A stretch of DNA of 64,000 nucleotides, from NCBI GenBank assembly GCA_914767715.1, contig OU612066.1, positions 12,903,001 to 12,967,000 of the forward strand, read 5' to 3'. Made by a program: the position numbers and the translations under genes. This DNA comes from Membranipora membranacea (Eukaryota > Bryozoa > Gymnolaemata > Cheilostomatida > Membraniporidae). This document shows positions 10,423 through 21,138 of this stretch, piece by piece; position 1 is the first letter of the stretch; every line of letters begins with the position of its first letter. The notes under the pieces are model-generated. The model saw only the letters and a list, made by a program, of their open reading frames with translations, did no database searches and was not told the DNA's origin.

Positions 10423-13400
10423 GTTTTTTGTTGGCAACAGTATTTTGTAGGGCACTTCATAGATATACACTGTAACCGTGGGAGTTGCGCTTGGTGTTAG
10501 GCGTCTGGTGATCGACGTTATAGCATTGACAAAGCCGCTTTTGTTCTAAAACTGTGTTCTATCTATATATCTACCGCTTTATCTAATAAGCTTTCTTTCT
10601 GACTGCAAGTCATTGCTTTCCATACAATGGTGAAAGCATTTCACCAGTTTACTGTCACTGGTCACCCAGACATTGCAAGGGTCACATTTCTCAGCCAAGA
10701 GCTCTAATCCGTGTTGCAAGTGCTTCTTACTTTTATATTGCATGTCCACTTTTTTTTCTGTGGTATCAGATATTTCATTTTCAGTTGCATTTTCAGACAT
10801 TCTATTATCATTTTTGGCATTCTAATTTTAGCCAGATGTGATCCTTACTAGTCGACATTTATAGTTGCTCACTTACTATCGGATTTTCTATTCCCCCATG
10901 ATGTGTGAGTTTGTATCAATCGTAATTTTCAATGTTAAATTTGTATGCCATGTAATACCATAACTCAATACAGAGCCGTTATGATCTTGTTTTTTTGCAT
11001 AATTTCAATCATGTTGTAAACATACTATACCTTTAACACATGTCTTGGAACGCAGCAATCCAAGTTACAGGATTACCAAATGACTGGAGAGGTTTAATAT
11101 AATCATTAGCACTCTACTACCTGCGTCATTCACGGGATAAACTATAACTATTCGAAACATAAACAGTTCTGAATATTCGACAGTATAACAAGTAAAAGAA
11201 TTATCGCCTTGTACTACCCAAAGTTTTTAATATTCATTGTTCTTTTCCATTTTTATTTGCGATTAAAAATTGCTGATTAAGATTACAAAACTATAATAAT
11301 TGATACCAAAGAATGTTGGTTGGAAAAATTCTTTTATGTAGGTCAAAACTGGGACTAAAATTCACATCTGACGGGCTTAGAGTTATCATTGAAAAACATA
11401 TTAAGTTTTCATCACCGTTTGAGGAAAACATTCAACCTTCTCAAAGGAGCAAAATGCTGTTATATCTTTCATATTTGTTTTGACAGCACATATCTACCTA
11501 CTTCAACCACACAGTGCCATTAAACCCAATAAAAATGTATATATATATATATACCCAAGAGGATGATTTTTAGCATGGGAGAAAGCTAGCTCGCTCTGAA
11601 GTTAGTGAGTTATTTATGTCTCTGCTGTTAGCTCACATGGAATGACTTATTATCCTAAAAAATTTAGCAGCCTTGTTTTTGTATTTTTCGATATTATAAA
11701 TAAATTATATGATCATATCGATGGTGCCACAGGACAGTTTTCTAAGCTCAAATCTGAGCCTGTGTTCATAGTTGCCCTCTCTTTATTTGGGTACTCTTTA
11801 GTCCATGCAGCATAAGAAAAAGGGGCCGAAATGGGCTATGACATCAAGTATCCTGGCACATGACATTCTTGCATTTGGAGACATTGACAATCGGTTGAGA
11901 ACATAATTGCTCCTAACTGTGAGGGAATTACCACGATCGATAGGTGTGTAACATATTCAGCTAAGTTGTTGAAGATCGAGAGCGTTTTAATTACGATCCG
12001 ATCATTATAGCACTGCAAATTCCTAAACTGACTCCGCTGATGGATTTTTGAAAGCTGATTCTCTTTTTTCAAAAGAAAATAAGATATGAAAAAATGTGGG
12101 AATACAATAATTTTGACTACTAATTCTCATCGCTGAGTTCAGTTTTTAGTCAAATTACGATGTCAAGATGTGTGCCATTTTGATTTTCTAGTGTATTATA
12201 AATAAATAGATCATTAATCATCTTGCTTTACGCTATGAAATATGGCTCAATGTAGCCTGTCTTGAAACACGCTAGGCTCGGTAGGCTTAGTTCGGTGTTT
12301 CGTGATGTCAAAAGTTATTAGGATGTAAATTTGAGCATAGCAAATTGGTAAAAGTGAGTCACATTAAAATTGTTTCTATTTATTTGTTTAAAGAGGTTTT
12401 CTAGAAAGTTTACAGATAACAGAGTAGTTAAAAAGTAACTTGTTGACTTGTGACTTGTAATAATCTTTGACACAATGATAATAAAAATAATATTGCAGGA
12501 ATGAAAGTGAATTAGAGAGATGCTGCTGCATTACCTTCCTCTAGAAAAAAAACAACTTGTTACGGAAAAATTTGCGGTACAAATTTTTAATGGTATGCGT
12601 TACATTAGAGGCCTATGGGCAGATGAAGATAAATGCAAAAGACGGAGGATGTCCGTGGTAAAGTGAACATCCGAATGGAAGTCATTTCGACTGTGGTGTG
12701 ATAATCCGGCCATAGCCAACCTCCGGTCGATTGTGAGTTTTGTCCGAAAAGGTCACATTGTTTGGCCATGCAGTTGCACTCTCACCACAGAGAAAAGTTA
12801 AAACGCACTTTCTCGCATTGTTCAAAATTTTGGTGTTTAATATATTCATTATGGTCGCATCTGAAATTCAGGAAATTTCTAGTTGTTGCTCTATTGCAGC
12901 AGATGGGAATTCCCCACTACATGTAACATTCATGGAAAAGACAGGTCAAAAAAAAGGTTGCATAAAGATTGTTGCGGCTAATTGGTATACTCCCAAAAAA
13001 GGTAGCCAATCTCGAGAAAAAAGTTTGGTGATGCATGCCCTAATCCTCCATATGTCCGGTATACATGGATGACAATGTGCGACAACCAAAATGACTAGCC
13101 CTAAACCCAAAGAACTTTTTCAGGACCACCAATTATAAATGAAGTGATTGTTTATTGATGTCACATCATGAAAAACATTAGTAATAATGAATTGTTGCTG
13201 ACAATAAAAGTATATATATTGTTTTGTTCACAATATACACTAATACATGACATCATCATACTCATATTTACTCAAATCCTTTATACTTTATCATACTAAT
13301 CTCTTAGATGAGATAAATAGAGTTTTCGTCCTTACAACCCTCACAAACTCCCAAAATGATCGATAAGAATAGTGTTTATTTGTGGCCGCTTGTCTGCAAC

Positions 13401-13579
13401 ATCAATGAAAAATGCTGTATTCAACAGTGCCCCTGGATAAAGCCCATACAGCTATTCCATCTCATGTAAACTTGATTGTAGGATTTTAATAGCATATAAT
13501 TGCCAATTAATGACAGCAACCGTAACTAGGCACTTGAAAAAAATTCTAGGCACTATATAAATCTGTCAATCGTATTTCA
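10423..13579. other. Intergenic region after gene A
   Basis: No supported gene. Minus-strand frames of 70-80 codons at 10579-10800 and 11836-12072 have no recognisable domain. An (AT)n microsatellite lies at about 11538-11552 and is longer in the duplicate. Near 12455 this copy lacks a block of about 1.03 kb that the duplicate carries at 61484-62515. Positions 12580-13100 are non-coding sequence shared by both copies. Confidence 0.5.
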
Positions 13580-13787
13580 AAATTGACCAATAAGAACCGG
13601 TAAAATGTGGGGCGGGTAATTTGAAATCTCTGCGGCTGTGCAATTTTGAGTCAAAGCTGATGCATTTTCACCACTTTCTAAGGAGATTTTTGGGATAAGA
13701 TTTATATTGGGATGTGTGTATGAAAAATCTGCATCAGCCCATGCAATTTTCATCTCAATAAAGTCAAGACTGCTCATCATATTCCCA

Positions 13788-13893
13788 AAAAAGCAGGAGG
13801 AATTTGAATGCTGCTAACCCCATTTGAATTTGATATGGCTGGGTGATCGCTTTACATTGACTGGCCCTTATATACCGGTCGAGCCACTTTAAG
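13788..13893 (+). promoter_or_regulatory. Gene B promoter, paralogue of the gene A promoter
   Basis: TATATA at 13869-13874 lies in a block of about 105 bases almost identical to 6495-6600. A CCAAT box is at 13587-13591. Between the CCAAT box and the core block the two promoters are clearly related but diverged, so the core has been conserved or homogenised. Confidence 0.6.
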
Positions 13894-14212
13894 AGTACTA
13901 GTGCCAAAATTCATCTTGATTCACAGTTGAGTTCTGATAATTTTTGGTTGGTGATGGCACTACAGTTCATAATCCCTGAAAACCTTAATTTTTTGTTGTG
14001 TTTAATCCATGTATATTCACAGGTTAGTTGAGGTATTTTTCATAGGCAGTGGCTCTATCCAACTTACAGCAACTAATTAATTCCGACAACTACAGCTACA
14101 ATACTTAACTCCTAGCGAAGAATCCACAATACCTCAGACAGCCCAAATTTGATTTAATTGTGTGATAATCAAAATAAACCTGAATATTAAACACTCTTGG
14201 TAGCTAAAGACA

Positions 14213-14566
14213 ATGCAGCCATATTTTACTATGTCACCTTTATCAACTCTGGCTATGGTGCAGCTCCTTTTTAATACTCTAGTAAGTGGTTGACAGTATA
14301 ATTATGAAGGTATATCATCATGTCGTATATGTTATATTGATGACTAGGATATCATCATGTCATATATGTTATATTGATGACTAGGATACTCATGGACGGT
14401 ATTAACTTTAGGACATCAGATTGTTGTTGTATTTCAGGAACCAAGCTATTGTACACACTCTACTAGACCAAAGAGTTTAAATCACTTTCGTTCGTTTCTT
14501 GTATATTCTAATTTGAGAGGTAAAGAAAATTTTAGACCAAGGATGAAAGGTCACACAACATACTGA
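14213..14566 (+). CDS. Gene B: very small predicted secreted protein
   Basis: Exon 14213-14281 encodes a hydrophobic N-terminus (MQPYFTMSPLSTLAMVQLLF) and ends at GTAAGT. Exon 14438-14566 is in phase and runs to a stop, giving 65 aa. A weaker donor at 14520 (GTAAAG) could instead lead to further exons. The first exon lies downstream of a promoter paralogous to that of gene A, which is the main reason to believe it. No domain is recognised. The end overlaps the last exon of the minus-strand LDLa gene. The matching copy would start just beyond the right edge of the window. Confidence 0.35.
14312..14387 (+). repeat. 38-base tandem duplication in gene B intron
   Basis: Two adjacent near-identical copies of a unit containing ATATCATCATGTC and GTTATATTGATGACTAGG. 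Confidence 0.7.
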
Positions 14567-17500
14567 AGGTCTTTGGTTCACCTGCAAGTGACATTAATGC
14601 TTCATCCCGTTTGGCTGCAACTTCTCAGTTTCTATGTTTCAAACAAACTTCAAAAGGCAATTATACGTATATTTGTTGGTTTAGATTTGTTAAAGTTTTC
14701 CTTGTGGATGAAAAACTTACGGCTGGAGTCAGTAGCAATATATGTACTGTTTGCCTCAGGCGAACAGTCAAGTTCATCTTCCCTTGCCATGCCACAATCA
14801 CTCATTCCGTCACACACCCATCTACTGGGGATACACACTCCACTATTACACTGGAATTCCCCATTTTGACAATATGATCCCTCATCAACAACGGTCTCAT
14901 CTGCAAAAATATCAAGTGATTGAATAAAAAGTTTTTATTACATCCTCAATAAATATCAAAATCTGACATAATACATTTTATATTATGTTGCCTAGCTTGT
15001 CTGAGTTACACATTAGGTTATCTGATAAATTTTTGCTAAAAAACGCACAAGGCAATTGAGGTTAAAGCTATAGTTGCGCCTCCCCATATTTGGTATCACT
15101 TTGAAGGTCTCCGACTTATTAGAGCACCATGGCAACCTCTTAGGTAGCCTCATGGACAGAACTTTTCTTAAAAACTAAGGTGGTCTCCTCTTTATTGCTC
15201 TATAAATATGTATGAAATAAATTCAGACTATGGTGTCCTGATGTTGGGAAAAGTCTTTGAAAACATGATAATTTGTATGTGTTTTGCCATAAGTTTTTAC
15301 CCGATCTTTGAAGGTTAAGCAAAAAGACAAACCAGACAACTGACCTTGACATCATGAGTTGCTGGTTTTTACTCCAAAAGAAAGAATGTATAAATACGAA
15401 TCATTAGTTCGACCATATTTTTTATTTAAATATATATAGTACATTTCAAGGAAGCATTCCTAAATTCTAACATGGGACCTTCATCATCACAAAATCACAT
15501 CAACGTTTCCCTTCAGCATACAAAACACAATTTGAAAGTCACTCAATTTTTTAGAGCTTGTTACCGAAAGGTTAAATGAAGGGTGTCTACATGAAGAATT
15601 AATTTTTGGAGGTTGAAACTTACATCCGGATGTCACATCACCGCACCCTGCCTCATCTTCACCACCAGAACACTCAGTTATTTAAAGTCAAAAATGCTCA
15701 GTTGCAGTTATCTCCTCCTTACTTTTCCAAAAGCTATCTCCTTCCTACAGTTTTTAATTCAGAATAACCACATTTGGTCACCTTTATCGTTAGTCAATCA
15801 GCTAACTATTCATTTATCTTTTTCTGCAAAAAACTCCAAATCTGACAAAAAATCTCCAAGTTCGTGTTTTTCTGTTTGGGCAGAACTACACTTCGACATG
15901 GTAACTCACAGAGATCTGGTTTTTTTTGGAGCATCAGTTCATCACATTATCTAAATGAGCTTTTGAGGGCATGTTTGAAATATTTTTTTAACATATTTAA
16001 AATTGCGATTTACTTTTTCATTACGGTGTTTATTTCATCCATCAGTGCAGTGGCAATGTTGCGCAAGGCAGTGCAAAGAGCCTATATATTTGTAGTTTCT
16101 ATGCCATTGTGTACAGTTTCAAACAAATTCTAATTGCCTTTTATCAAAGGAGTGGAGCAATTTACAAATGACAATGGAGACGCTATACTGAACTTAAACA
16201 AAAGAATATTTCTGTTGGTTGATACAAGTTTTCAGTATAGATCGTGGTGACCCATCAATCACCCATCAAATTCTATCAGAATGACTATAGACCTCAAAAT
16301 AATTAGTATTATTATTATTCCGAAACATGGTTTGGATTTGGCTTTTTCAGTGGATAATGTTCAATGATAGCATTTTCAAACTACACCCAAATGTTTGAGC
16401 TTAAATTTTACTCGAATGTCATCCCAATATTTTTATTATTGAAACACACTAATGTAACTATGCTGGATGCCTATAGGATTATGATAACTGTGTGTCTGGA
16501 GGGCTCACCCTTAATAACACACATGATATTCTATGTGAGATATTCTGCTGCATTTTCAGTGAGCTTGTTTCTGTATGTTCGGCCTTGGTGTTTCTATCAC
16601 CATTGAGGAATTGCAGTCCTGAAATAACCATTGACAGCATTCATGTTACGGTTGAATTTGTCCATTTGTTTAAAAATCGTGCCCTGGGACTGCATCTATA
16701 CTGCAACAAGTTCTAATGTTGTTACTTTTGAGGATTCGGTTAGCCAAACAGGTGGGCTGCCTCAATAAACAACAAATCTGAGATGGCCTCCAAACAAAAT
16801 TGGATGCAATTCTTCACGCAGTGCATTGAAACTATCCAAGTACAATTGAGACCTCTGCTGGATGAAGATATCAGTTAGAGCAATTACAGACATTGTTTTC
16901 TCAGAGTAAATTTTCTAATCCCTCAAGAAAATCTTATTTGTAAACAACCAGTGTATTGCAGTCTCTGTGTTTCATTACAGGGAAAGAATTTGTTACTGTT
17001 GTGCCTTGTTTATCTTTTCCAAAGGATTTAAAGGCAATGTAATTTTAGAATATCAAAACCTGAGGATTACCTTTGTGTCTCAAGACTTGTTGCTTCTTAT
17101 GATATTTATGTATTATAGCATTATTACATCAGATTAAAATTGAAGGTTGAATTAAATCAGATGTCTTGTCGCAAGCAACATCCTGGAGCATAGGCGGCAA
17201 AATTTGTTGCCTTAGTGGCCAGGCCGCAATATCTGCGCCAGGTTGCTCTCTGTTTGCAGGCAGGTCGGAGCACATCTGGGTTCCAACCATAGCCCAGTGC
17301 TAGATAATTTGTAAACCTGCTCAGTCCAAATGTATTTTCCAACCAGCATTCCAAGCCCGAAACCCCAGTTCTGATACAAAAAATTTAGCCCATATTGAGT
17401 GCCCCGTTTTTTTATACCAATTTTTTTGCATCTAAAATATCATATCATATTATGTTGAATCAATAGGCTTTAGTGGCTGGCTACTCATATATTTACATTT

Positions 17501-19529
17501 TTGCAATCGACCATGACACCTTATCGACATTCAATTATCCACACTCTCTTTACTCAACAAAAACATGGTCCATGCTTCTAAAAAGTTATACAATGTTGCG
17601 ATCACTTCACTCTTGGTTAGCCGGGTAAACCTTCTTCCGGGAGTTATTGCACAATCAAGTAGAGGGTGCCCTGGGACTGCATCTATACTGCAACAAGTTA
17701 TAATGTTGTTACTTTTGTGGATTCGGTTAGCCAAACAGGTGGGCTGCCTCAATAAACAACAAATCTGAGATGGCCTCCAAACAAAATCTGAAGCAATTTT
17801 CAATGCGATGCATTGAAACGATCCAAGTACAATTGAGACCTAAGCTGGATGAAGATATCAGTTAGAGCAATTACAGACATTGTTTTCTCACAGTAAATTT
17901 TCTAATCCCTCAAGAAAATCTTATTTGTAAACAACCAGTTGTATTGCAGTCTCTGTGTTTCATTATAGGGAAAGAATTTGTTACTGTTGTGCCTTGTTTA
18001 TCTTTTCCAAATGATTTAAAGGCAATGTAATATTAGAATATCAAAACCTGAGGATAACCTTTGTGTCTCAAGACTGATTAAAATTGAAAGTTGATTTAAA
18101 TCAGATGTCTTGTCACAAGCCACATCCCGGAGCATAGGCGGCGAAATTCGTTGCCTTAGTGGCCAGGCCACAATATCTGCGCCAGGTTGCTCTCTGTTTG
18201 CAGGCAGGTCGGAGCACACCTGGGTGCTAACCAAAGCCCTGTAGATGATGGACCGCAGACACATTTGATATGAGGCCCTTTCGATAAATTTAAGGTTCAA
18301 TGATTGCACAGACCAAGGGTACATTGTGGCAGCATCATTCAAGGATTGTAATAGTTAATCCTATTGTAAAAACTGCCACAATACTGCCTTCCTAGCTATA
18401 CCCACCGTATCAATTTAGCTAGGATAGTTAGGTGTAATTTAAGCATAAAACTTCATGTCTAATTGTGGAGTAAGGCTGTACAAAGAGAAATTTTTACGGG
18501 AGAACCTGCATATTCTATTTTTTACTGTAATCAAAAACTTTGAATTCAGTTCATTCTCCAGAACCCTATAATTGTGACAAATAGATGAAAGAAGTTTTTG
18601 GCATCAAGCTTCCCATAACTTTCCCCTTGATGCAAAGCTCGCAGGTACCTTGACCAAGGAGCAAAAAACTCTTTCCTTGACTATTGTTAAAAAATTTACT
18701 CTGAATCCCTTTACTCTGTGAAGCAGTCTATCCACATTCTTGAAACTAAAATGTTTTACACAGATAGATAGATGGGGTGATAACTCTATACTGCAAATGA
18801 GCCACCGAATTTCAACAATAAGAGAAGACAACTTCTTAGCCCAAGATTTGCCCAAATTGACTTTAATGAACTGAGCAGTCTTCATCTCCATCACAAACCC
18901 ATGTGCTATATGGTAAACAGTCCCCATCAGTGCATGTGTAACCGTCACAAGTAGCTGTATAACACACAAAACCTTGTTTGCCTTTCTTCTTATATAGACC
19001 ACAAACCACAAGATGTACTGTTGTTGAGAAATATTTAAAACAGTTTAAGCAGCCTTTCATATTTATGCCCAGAGTACTACAACCATTACATTGACCTATA
19101 CATATACTTTAAACTTATATGTTATATATAGCTTCAACTGGATTCATTGGACTGAGGAAAAAAGTAAATGTGTACATGTTGTCAGCAAAATGTTTTATGT
19201 GTCATTTAATTACGAGAAAATAGTTGTGATGATAAACGACTAGTGATAACATTATCATACATAGCCTTTTCTGTGGTCACAACATGCAAGTTGAAACTAT
19301 GCATTTTAGTTTGTTTCTTACTTTCAGTAGTTGTTGAAGCTGTTGATGTAGACTCTGTTGATGGTGAAGATGACATGAAAAATGATCCACTCATTGTTGG
19401 GTTGATGAATGATATCTCAGTAAGTGGTACGTCAGTTGTCGATTCTATCTCTGAGGATGGAGAAGCATCTGTCATGATATGAAATTTTATGACTGATAGA
19501 ATGAATATATATATAAGTATAGGCCCCAT
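14532..19529 (-). CDS. Small secreted protein with two LDL-receptor class A modules
   Basis: Five minus-strand exons: 19529-19322, 18954-18872, 15672-15624, 14900-14721 and 14581-14532. All phases agree and the total is 570 bases (189 aa plus stop). Order: an N-terminal hydrophobic signal ([19 protein letters not shown]); a Ser/Thr-rich mucin-like stretch to about residue 69; LDLa 1 ([20 protein letters not shown], then SGGEDEAGC in the next exon); LDLa 2 ([17 protein letters not shown], then [12 protein letters not shown]); and a short tail. LDLa modules fold around calcium, with six cysteines and a C-terminal acidic cluster. The splice between LDLa 1 halves is the weak point: the donor is GTTCAT and the join adds an extra Cys-Ser. 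The product is probably extracellular; its ligand is unknown. Confidence 0.6.
14901..15623. other. Intron of the LDLa gene
   Basis: AT-rich, without coding or repeat features that I can support. Confidence 0.4.
16681..17296 (+). repeat. Tandem duplication in LDLa gene intron, unit 1
   Basis: About 600 bases beginning GCCCTGGGACTGCATC recur at 17668-18238, offset by about 987 bases. The second unit lacks about 40 bases that the first has near 17085-17130. No coding potential. The units are separated by about 370 unrelated bases. Confidence 0.75.
17668..18238 (+). repeat. Tandem duplication in LDLa gene intron, unit 2
   Basis: Direct repeat of 16681-17296, with substitutions and one internal deletion. 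Confidence 0.75.
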
Positions 19530-19954
19530 ATATATAAATCAGTTTTATTTGGAGATCAATTCAGTTGGACACATGAAACCATGCTCAAACAAAACTGAAT
19601 TTAAAAAAAATCAAGCCAATTTGCTAAACATATTATTGTATACAAGGGCTGATCTATTGAAAGTTTGTTTGTCTGTTATAAAGTGGTGGTGGCAGGGGTG
19701 ATTGTCGTAGAGTGATTGAGTTTATTGACTTGTATAATGTAGTCGATAATAAAAACACCCAAATACTATATGAAACCGACTGCCTTCAATTGAGCATGGT
19801 TTTTCCAAACAATAGCAATATTGTTAAGGTTTCCAGTGGAAAACACAATGAAAGATGGGTTATCCTGCACTGCATTAAGAACAATTAATGGGTATGGTTA
19901 ATTTTGCTTTCTTTAAAGGCAGCAATTAGTCACAACTTCGAGAATATGACCCAC

Positions 19955-21138
19955 TTACGCTGACTTGAAATCTCAAAAATTATACCAAGGGTGAGTATCA
20001 TGGTTTTTTTTCGCCAAGGACAAAAATAGATTCGCTTCAAACCAGCCTCATAAAGAGGAGCAACTCCTGCTCGTTTTAAATCTGAAATCCGTTTGGCTCT
20101 GTGGGTCTTTGTTCTCCGTCAGCGGTCGTTTTAATGAGGCTCACTTTTGCTCTAAGAAAACATGCCAAACGGCAGCATTGAAAATATGAAAATATAAATA
20201 TCTTCCGGATTCTAATCAAACTCCGACCAGTGCAAGCTCTTATTGGCCTTATTCAAAATCCAGAATATGGAGATTCTAGGATAATCTGGTGGGTAATTAC
20301 GCTGATTTGAAATCTCAAAAATTATACCGAGGGTGGGTATCATGGTTTTTTTTGCGCCAAGGACAAAAAATAGATTCGCTTCAAACCAGCCTCATAAAGA
20401 GGAGCAACTCCTGCTCGCCTCAAATCTGAACTCCGTTTGGCGCTGTGGGTTTTCGTTCTCCGTCAGCGTTTGTTTTGACGAGGCTCACTTTTGCTCTAAA
20501 AAAACATGGAGATCCTCGGATAATCTGGTGGGTAATTACGCTGACTTGAAATCTCAAAAAATATACCAAGGGTGGGTATCATGGTTTTTTTTCGCCAAGG
20601 ACAAAAAATAGATTAGCTTCAAACCAACCTCATAAAGAGGAGCAACTCCTGCTCGTCTCAAATCTGAAATCCGTTTGGCTCTGTGGGTCTTTGTTCTTCG
20701 TCAGCGTTCGTTTTAACGAGGCTCACTATTGCTCTATAAAAACATGCCGAACGGCAGCATTGAAAAATTAAATCTCTGTCGGATTCTTATAAAACTCCGA
20801 CCAGTTCAAGCTCTTATTGGCCTTATTCAAAATCCAGAATATGGAGATCCTCGGATAATCTGGTGGGTAATTACGCTGACTTGAAATCTCAAAAGTTATA
20901 CCAAGGGTGGGTATCATGGTTTTTTTCGCCAAGGACAAAAATTTGATTCGCTTCAAACCAACCTCATAAAGAGGAGCAACTCCTGCTTGTCTCAAATCCG
21001 AAATCGGTTTGGCTCTGTGGGTCTTTGTTCTCCGTCAGCATTCCTTTTAACGAGGCTCACTTTTGCTCTAAAAAAACATGCCAAATGGCATCATTGAAAA
21101 ATTAAATCTCTGTCGGATTCTTATCAAACTCCGACTGA
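19955..21138 (+). repeat. Four-unit tandem repeat upstream of MFSD1-like copy b
   Basis: Units start at about 19955, 20297, 20536 and 20871, each with TTACGCTGA followed by TTGAAATCTCAAAA. A full unit is about 340 bases; units 2 and 4 are shortened to about 240 and 268 bases. Each contains a small inverted motif, GGAGCAACTCCTGC. Minus-strand frames across it contain no known domain. The array ends about 215 bases before the start codon of copy b. Confidence 0.8.

Larger units (their letters stand above)
1..13937 (+). repeat. Large duplication, copy 1
   Basis: This entire block corresponds to 44695-64000. Gene order, exon boundaries, promoters, foldback element, SINE and palindromes are all shared, with scattered substitutions and small indels. 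The true ends lie beyond both window edges. It may be a segmental duplication or an unmerged haplotype. Confidence 0.95.

Noticed and set aside
10579-10800. 73-codon minus-strand ORF, conserved at 59615-59836
   Set aside because: Conservation reflects the recent duplication only. There is no domain, no supporting splice partner and no promoter signal.
11836-12072. 78-codon minus-strand ORF, conserved at 60874-61110
   Set aside because: Several changes between copies alter amino acids and none suggests protein constraint; no recognisable domain.
12740-13072. 110-codon plus-strand ORF
   Set aside because: The counterpart at 62752-63131 breaks into two frames after a small indel, as expected of non-coding DNA.
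13577-13780. 67-codon minus-strand ORF near gene B
   Set aside because: It lies across the CCAAT-side part of the promoter region shared with gene A and has no family resemblance.
15613-16133. Plus-strand ORFs of 113 and 89 codons
   Set aside because: They lie antisense to an LDLa exon and within its intron; composition is AT-driven Phe/Ser/Ile with no domain.
20768-20995. 75-codon minus-strand ORF in the tandem repeat
   Set aside because: Related frames occur by repetition in each unit, and are interrupted in the others.
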